Positions 59,462 through 64,000 of a stretch of 64,000 nucleotides of DNA are shown in pieces. Below the pieces are notes generated by a model. The model saw nothing but the letters and a program-made list of their open reading frames with translations. It had not been told where the DNA came from and did not search any database. Source of the stretch: Rhodobacter sp. (GTDB lineage Bacteria > Pseudomonadota > Alphaproteobacteria > Rhodobacterales > Rhodobacteraceae). The translations under genes were made by a program, and so were the position numbers. How positions within the stretch are numbered: the stretch's first letter is position 1; the number at the start of each line of letters is the position of its first letter. The DNA is taken from the NCBI GenBank assembly GCA_020250125.1, contig JADCEL010000030.1:21298-85297 (forward strand), written 5' to 3'.

Positions 59462-60049
59462 TCAGTTTACCGGGGCCTCTGCGCCTGGGGCAAGGGCCGC
59501 CTGTTCGTCGGGCAGTTCGGTTTCGTGAAACGTATAGGACAGCGTGATTTCCTTAACATAGCGGCTGTCCCTGCCGGTGACGATTTCCGGATCGACATAG
59601 AAGGTGACCGGCATCTGCACCCGCTCGCCCGGTTGCAGCACCTGCATCTCAAAGCAGAAGCAGGCGATCTTGTCGAAATAGGCACCGGCTGCATCCGGGG
59701 CCACATTGTAGCTGGCGGTGCCGGCAACCACACGGTCGGTGGGATTGTAAGCCTCGTAAAAGGCAAGGCCTGTCTCGCCGATGCGCAGCGTCATCTCGCG
59801 TTCAACCGGGGTGAACTCCCACGGCATCCCACGCTCGAGAGAGGCATCAAACCGCACCTTGATCGTGCGGTCGAGGATCACGTCCGATCCGGTTTCGGCC
59901 AGGCCGGTGGTGCCGCCAAAGCCCGTGGTGCGGCAGAACCAGTCATAAAAGGGCACCGCCGCAAAGGACAGCGATACCATCAGCAGCGCCACGCAGGCCA
60001 GCTTGGCCGCCGTGCGGTTCACCCCGGTCAGGCGCGGCAACAGCTTCAT
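59462..60049 (-). CDS. ctaG: CtaG/Cox11 copper chaperone
   Basis: A 195-residue protein with one N-terminal membrane anchor (about 18-38) and a periplasmic immunoglobulin-like domain. The copper-binding motif CFCFEMQVL (IACFCFEMQ) is present, along with [16 protein letters not shown] near the membrane. It delivers copper to the CuB site of oxidase subunit I. ATGA overlap with the small upstream gene. Confidence 0.95.
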   Translation of the reverse strand: MKLLPRLTGVNRTAAKLACVALLMVSLSFAAVPFYDWFCRTTGFGGTTGLAETGSDVILDRTIKVRFDASLERGMPWEFTPVEREMTLRIGETGLAFYEAYNPTDRVVAGTASYNVAPDAAGAYFDKIACFCFEMQVLQPGERVQMPVTFYVDPEIVTGRDSRYVKEITLSYTFHETELPDEQAALAPGAEAPVN

Positions 60050-60240
60050 TGCGTCCCCTCCTGCGGGACAAGGCCGGGCTGGACCACATGGTCATAGCCC
60101 TGGATCGGCCCGCTTTCGGTAACCTTCACAACCGTCAGCCCGAAGATGACGGCAGCAAAGGCCACCAGCGTCAGCCCCAGGCCGACATTGCGCCCCAGAC
60201 GGCGCCTGTAGATTTCATGGTCGGGGCGGAACGACATCAC
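60046..60240 (-). CDS. Small membrane protein between ctaB and ctaG
   Basis: A 64-residue protein with a basic N-terminus (RPDHEIYRRRLGRNVGLG) and a single hydrophobic segment (about 21-39). Genes of this size and position, between ctaB and ctaG, are usual in Rhodobacterales, and this one is presumably an oxidase biogenesis factor. It overlaps both neighbours by ATGA. Confidence 0.8.
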   Translation of the reverse strand: MMSFRPDHEIYRRRLGRNVGLGLTLVAFAAVIFGLTVVKVTESGPIQGYDHVVQPGLVPQEGTQ

Positions 60241-61184
60241 CAGCCCCCCATGCCGAAGCCGCGCAGGGCCGCTTCCAGAAGGAAGGCCCCGAAATGCAGG
60301 AACAGATAGTACAGCGAAAAGCGGAACACCTGCTTTTCCACCCGGTAGCCGTCCGCCTCGGCCGCAGCCTCGTCCCGCTGCCAGATGCGCCAGGCCCCGT
60401 AAAGGAACCCCGCGTTCAGCAGCGCCGAGATCGCCAGATACGCCGGCCCGCCGATCGGGGTAAAGGCCGCCCCGACCGCAACCGGCACCAGCAGGATGGT
60501 ATAGACCAGCACATGCGCCCGGGTCGCTTTCCGGCCATGCGTGACCGTCAGCATCGGCACACCGGCCCTGGAATAGTCATCCTTCATGAACAGGGCCAGC
60601 GCCCAGAAATGCGGCGGGGTCCACATGAAGATCAGCGCGAACATCAGCGCGCTTTCGATGGACACGCCGCCGGTCGCCACCGCCCAGCCGATCACCGGCG
60701 GAAATGCCCCCGCAGCCCCGCCGATCACGATGTTCTGCGGAGTCAGGCGTTTCAGCCACATCGAATAGACCACGGCATAAAAGAAGATGGTGAAGGCCAG
60801 CAGACCGGCCGCCAGCAGGTTCGACGCCAGCCCCAGCATCACCACGGCAATGCCCGACAGCGCCAGACCCAGGCCCAGCGCCTCGCCCCCCGCGACGGTG
60901 CCCGCAGGCACGGGCCGCCGGGCAGTGCGGCGCATGAGCGCGTCGATATCGGCATCCCACCACATGTTCAGCGCGCCCGAGGCCCCCGCCCCCAGCGCAA
61001 TGAACAGGATCGATGCCAGGGCCACCACCGGATGCACCGGAACCGGTGCCGCCAGAAGGCCGACCAGCGCCGTGAAGACGACAAGCGACATCACGCGCGG
61101 CTTGAGCAGCGCCACATAATCCCCAAAGCCGGCCTCACCGGGCCGGGCGATGGTCTGTTCAAGGGCCTGAATATCGCTCATCAT
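60237..61184 (-). CDS. ctaB: Protoheme IX farnesyltransferase (heme O synthase)
   Basis: A 315-residue UbiA-superfamily membrane enzyme that adds a farnesyl group to heme B, giving heme O. The two Asp-rich motifs are NMWWDADIDALMRRTARRPVP and DDYSRAGVPM. There are about nine hydrophobic helices. It follows coxB after 43 bases. It starts MMSDIQALEQTIA, with an alternative start one codon later. Confidence 0.95.
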   Translation of the reverse strand: MMSDIQALEQTIARPGEAGFGDYVALLKPRVMSLVVFTALVGLLAAPVPVHPVVALASILFIALGAGASGALNMWWDADIDALMRRTARRPVPAGTVAGGEALGLGLALSGIAVVMLGLASNLLAAGLLAFTIFFYAVVYSMWLKRLTPQNIVIGGAAGAFPPVIGWAVATGGVSIESALMFALIFMWTPPHFWALALFMKDDYSRAGVPMLTVTHGRKATRAHVLVYTILLVPVAVGAAFTPIGGPAYLAISALLNAGFLYGAWRIWQRDEAAAEADGYRVEKQVFRFSLYYLFLHFGAFLLEAALRGFGMGGW

Positions 61185-61227
61185 ACGCTCCTGCCCGCAG
61201 GACCTGCCCCGGGGCTTGCCGCCGCAG

Positions 61228-62181
61228 TCAGTCTGCCGCAGCCACTTTCACTTCGCCGGCCGGACCTGTCAGCGCGGACAGCTGCGCATTTCCGCCCTTT
61301 GCCGATTCCAGCCACCGGGCATAGGCATCCTCGGACACCACCTTGACGGTGATCGGCATGTAGGCATGGCTCTTGCCGCACAGTTCCGAACACTGGCCAA
61401 AGTAGATGCCCTCGCGCTCTGGCTTGAACCACAGTTGTGCGATGCGGCCGGGAACGGCATCCTGCTTTACGCCGAAGGCCGGGATCGTCCAGGAATGGAT
61501 CACGTCCGCCCCGGTCACCTGCATCACCACCGTCTTGTTCACGGGCACGACAACCGCCGTATCGGTCGCCAGCAGGAAATCGTCGCGTGTGTAGCCCAGC
61601 GCTTCCAGCTTCATCACCGCAATGTCGTCCAGGATCTGCGGCTGGCCCATCGGCTGATCATCGCCAAGCGATTCGACCTTGGTCGACCCGTCGACAAGGA
61701 AGCTTGGAAACTCAAAGCCTTCGTCGACATATTCATAGCCCCAGTACCACTGGTAGCCCGTGACCTTGATGGTGATGTCACCCTGCGGAATTTCCATCTG
61801 CTTGAACAGGACCGGCAGGGAATAGGCCCCGATGAACACCAGGATCAGGATCGGGATCACCGTCCAGCTGACTTCCAGCGGGGTGTTGTGGGTGAAACTG
61901 GCGGGGTCGGGGTTGGACCGGCGGTTGAACCGCACGACCACGATGGCCAGAAGCACGGTCACGAACAGGGTGATCGCCGAAATGATCACCAGCAGCATGA
62001 AATCCAGGTTCTGCAGATCGCGCGCCAGTTCCGTCGCGCCGAACTGAAACCCCGTCTCGCCGTTCACCGGGCGCCCGACGACTTCAAGCGTTTCCTGCGC
62101 CTGCGCGGCCCGAGCCCCAAGGCCCGCCCCTAGGCTTGCCGCAGTGCCGGCCAGAAGGCCCGAACGAAAGGTAAGTGGCAT
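61228..62181 (-). CDS. ctaC: Cytochrome c oxidase subunit II
   Basis: A 317-residue subunit with a signal sequence (cleavage near ARAAQAQ), two transmembrane helices (about 60-82 and 105-128) and a periplasmic cupredoxin domain. The CuA ligands are complete: HSWTIPAFG, then CSELCGKSHAYM. GYQWYWGYEY is the conserved aromatic segment for electron entry. It is the first gene of a run ending with thrC and the M16 peptidase. Divergent from tldD. Confidence 0.96.
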   Translation of the reverse strand: MPLTFRSGLLAGTAASLGAGLGARAAQAQETLEVVGRPVNGETGFQFGATELARDLQNLDFMLLVIISAITLFVTVLLAIVVVRFNRRSNPDPASFTHNTPLEVSWTVIPILILVFIGAYSLPVLFKQMEIPQGDITIKVTGYQWYWGYEYVDEGFEFPSFLVDGSTKVESLGDDQPMGQPQILDDIAVMKLEALGYTRDDFLLATDTAVVVPVNKTVVMQVTGADVIHSWTIPAFGVKQDAVPGRIAQLWFKPEREGIYFGQCSELCGKSHAYMPITVKVVSEDAYARWLESAKGGNAQLSALTGPAGEVKVAAAD

Positions 62182-62348
62182 CCTCAATTCCTGTTCTGGC
62201 ACGGCCGTTGCGGGCCGCTGAGCGGTCCCGGCTTCATCCTTGCCGGACTCCGGTTGTTTCGCGCCCCTCTGAAACCATATTAGGGACAGATCGACAAGCA
62301 AAACGATTGCGGCAAAGAGACGCCGCCGAACCGGATCAAGGACACAGC

Positions 62349-63770
62349 ATGACAGACGCCCCGTTCCGCCCGTTTGAAACCCGTCTGGACGAGGCGGCGG
62401 CATTGTCGATCCTGCGGGCGGCAACCCTTGGTGCCGAAGATGGCGAGTTGTTCCTGGAACGCAGCCGCTCGGAATCGCTGGTCCTGGACGATGGCCGGAT
62501 CAGGACGGCAAGCTACGATGCCTCTGAAGGGTTCGGTCTGCGCGCGGTGAAGGGCGAGGTCGCGGGCTATGCCCATGCCACCGAAATCTCTGAACGCGCG
62601 CTGCGCCGGGCGGCGGAAACCGCGCGTCTGGCCGTGGGCGATGGCGGCGGCACCCTGGCCCCGCCCCCCGCCGGCACCAACGCGCGGCTTTATGGCGATG
62701 CCGACCCGATGGCGGATGCGGCCTTTGCGGTCAAGATCGACATGCTGCGCAAGATCGATGCCTATGCCCGCGCGCTGGACCCGCGCGTCGTGCAGGTGTC
62801 AGCCAGCCTTGCCGCCGGTCTGCAGGAGGTGGAGATTCTGCGCCCCGACGGTCTGCGCCTGTCGGACGTGCGCCCGATGTGCCGGCTCAATATCTCGGTC
62901 ATCGTGGAAGCGAACGGGCGCCGGGAAAGCGGCGGCACGGGCGGGGGCGGCCGGTTCGGCCTGGCCCGCCTGATGGAGCGGGACCACTGGCAGGGCCTGG
63001 CGCGCGAGGCGTTGCGCATCGCGCTGGTCAATCTGGATGCGGTCGCCGCCCCGGCGGGCACCATGGATGTGGTCCTCGGGCCGGGCTGGCCCGGCATCCT
63101 GCTGCACGAGGCGATCGGCCACGGGCTGGAAGGCGATTTCAACCGCAAGAAGACCTCGGCCTTCGCCGGGCTGCTGGGCAGCCGCGTGGCGGCCCCCGGC
63201 GTGACGGTGCTGGATGACGGCACCCTGCCCGACCGGCGCGGGTCGATCAGTGTCGATGACGAAGGCACGCCGTCCGCGCGCAACGTGCTGATCGAGGACG
63301 GTATTCTTGTGGGCTACATGCAGGACCGCCAGAACGCGCGCCTGATGGGCGTGGCCCCCACCGGCAACGGCCGCCGCCAAAGCTTTGCCCATATCCCGAT
63401 GCCGCGCATGACCAACACCTATATGCTGGCCGGCACGACCGACCCCGCGCAGATTCTGGCGGACCTCAAGGACGGCATCTATGCCGTGGGCTTCGGCGGC
63501 GGTCAGGTGGATATCACCAACGGCAAGTTCGTGTTCAGCTGCACCGAAGCCTACCGCGTTCAGAACGGCAAGATCGGCGCGCCGGTCAAGGGGGCGACGC
63601 TGATCGGCGACGGGCCGACGGCACTGCGCCATGTGCGGGCGATCGGCAATGATCTGGCGCTGGACCCCGGCATCGGCAACTGCGGCAAGGCGGGCCAATG
63701 GGTGCCGGTCGGTGTGGGCCAGCCGACGCTTGCCATCGGCGGCCTGACCGTGGGCGGTTCTGCCGCCTGA
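62349..63770 (+). CDS. tldD: TldD metalloprotease
   Basis: A 473-residue TldD. The metal-binding HExxxH sequence is HEAIGHGLEGDFNRKKTSAF. The substrate region contains FAHIPMPRMTNTYMLAGT. TldD works with TldE/PmbA in peptide maturation and degradation (for example microcin B17 and CcdA). The partner gene is not visible here. The start MTDAPFRPFET is preferred over upstream readings. Adjacency to coxB is typical of Rhodobacterales. Confidence 0.96.
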   Translation: MTDAPFRPFETRLDEAAALSILRAATLGAEDGELFLERSRSESLVLDDGRIRTASYDASEGFGLRAVKGEVAGYAHATEISERALRRAAETARLAVGDGGGTLAPPPAGTNARLYGDADPMADAAFAVKIDMLRKIDAYARALDPRVVQVSASLAAGLQEVEILRPDGLRLSDVRPMCRLNISVIVEANGRRESGGTGGGGRFGLARLMERDHWQGLAREALRIALVNLDAVAAPAGTMDVVLGPGWPGILLHEAIGHGLEGDFNRKKTSAFAGLLGSRVAAPGVTVLDDGTLPDRRGSISVDDEGTPSARNVLIEDGILVGYMQDRQNARLMGVAPTGNGRRQSFAHIPMPRMTNTYMLAGTTDPAQILADLKDGIYAVGFGGGQVDITNGKFVFSCTEAYRVQNGKIGAPVKGATLIGDGPTALRHVRAIGNDLALDPGIGNCGKAGQWVPVGVGQPTLAIGGLTVGGSAA

Positions 63771-63920
63771 CAAGGCGGGTCTGATCCTGCCGCTGTCTGG
63801 TTCTTTTGACAGGAAAGGCGGCGGTCGGAGCAGGCGGGGTGCTGAAGCGGCACCCCGGCCGCTTGCCCGCCGGGGCACTCTTGCCGATACGCGGACAGGG
63901 ATTGCCCCTTTGCGCGGGAT

Positions 63921-64000
63921 CAGGAAACGCGACCCGCGTTTCCCCCGCCCGCGCGGCACGGTGCCGTTGCGACCCGCAGGTTCAGGCACCACGATAGGCC
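63921..64000. repeat. Start of another copy of the multi-hairpin repeat, cut by the window edge
   Basis: H3 is present as GGAAACGCG/CGCGTTTCC (63923-63943), followed by the H4 region with GGTGCC and GGCACC, then the beginning GGCC of H5 at the last bases. The order and spacing match the 28975-29600 units. The preceding 150 bases after tldD show no other feature. Confidence 0.55.

Overview
The window is a G+C-rich chromosomal segment from an alphaproteobacterium, almost certainly a member of the Rhodobacteraceae. The evidence is the gene content and order (isc/suf cluster opened by an IscR with a single cysteine, glyQ-DUF6446-glyS, tldD divergent from a coxB-ctaB-ctaG-coxC-surf1-thrC run), a CckA-type hybrid kinase, and a recA promoter with the alphaproteobacterial SOS box GTTC-N7-GTTC. 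No rRNA, CRISPR array, prophage or intact transposon is visible. One tRNA (Arg, anticodon CCG) is present.

Layout. 1-835 (minus): the end of a chemotaxis cluster with a STAS protein, a CheY receiver and the start of cheA. 1401-1477: tRNA-Arg. 1535-9257 (minus): an Fe-S cluster assembly operon iscR-iscS-sufB-(72-aa gene)-sufC-sufD-two membrane genes-sufS, with a promoter whose -10 box lies in a perfect palindrome. 9412-18742: an alpha/beta hydrolase, icd, a NYN-domain protein, typA, a DUF1330 protein, alaS and recA. 18957-24916 (minus): cckA, rsmB, an SDR and guaB. 25060-27978: a glutamine amidotransferase, an AraC-type regulator and a divergent secreted Cys-rich protein. 28095-29621: a dioxygenase relic joined to an insertion-sequence relic, followed by a tandem multi-hairpin repeat. 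29622-36070: a catalytically dead trypsin-fold protein, then glyQ, an inserted DUF3800 gene, a DUF6446 gene and glyS. 36251-42333: a PPDK-like enzyme, folB, folP and glmM. 42334-45802: a low-G+C island with a DUF262-HEPN gene pair, an SDR relic and a decayed copy of the repeat. 45803-51878: ptsP, an EcsC-family gene, a GNAT gene, a flavin reductase, mtnP and apt. 52006-54331 (minus): an FAD oxidase and a secreted metallo-beta-lactamase-fold protein. 54591-62181 (minus): cytochrome oxidase assembly genes followed by thrC, an M16 peptidase and a GNAT gene. 62349-63770: tldD.

Most of the window is housekeeping DNA. The accessory signals are concentrated in a few places. The best candidate for a little-described system is the DUF262 + HEPN RNase pair after glmM (42664-44573). 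It is A+T-rich, translationally coupled, and preceded by an in-frame second copy of the glmM 3' end and a G-quadruplex-like run. The second is a dispersed intergenic element made of ordered hairpins, present in tandem at 28975-29600 and in partial copies at 45411-45584 and 63921-64000. One of its stems shows compensatory base changes between copies. Others are a DUF3800 gene with a small coupled upstream ORF inserted in the glyQ-glyS operon, an A+T-rich patch inside glyS, a PPDK homologue with an altered ATP-grasp site, a protease-fold protein lacking its whole catalytic triad, and a second IscR-type palindrome inside iscS.

Base-composition statements are visual estimates, and family assignments come from motif recognition without database searches.
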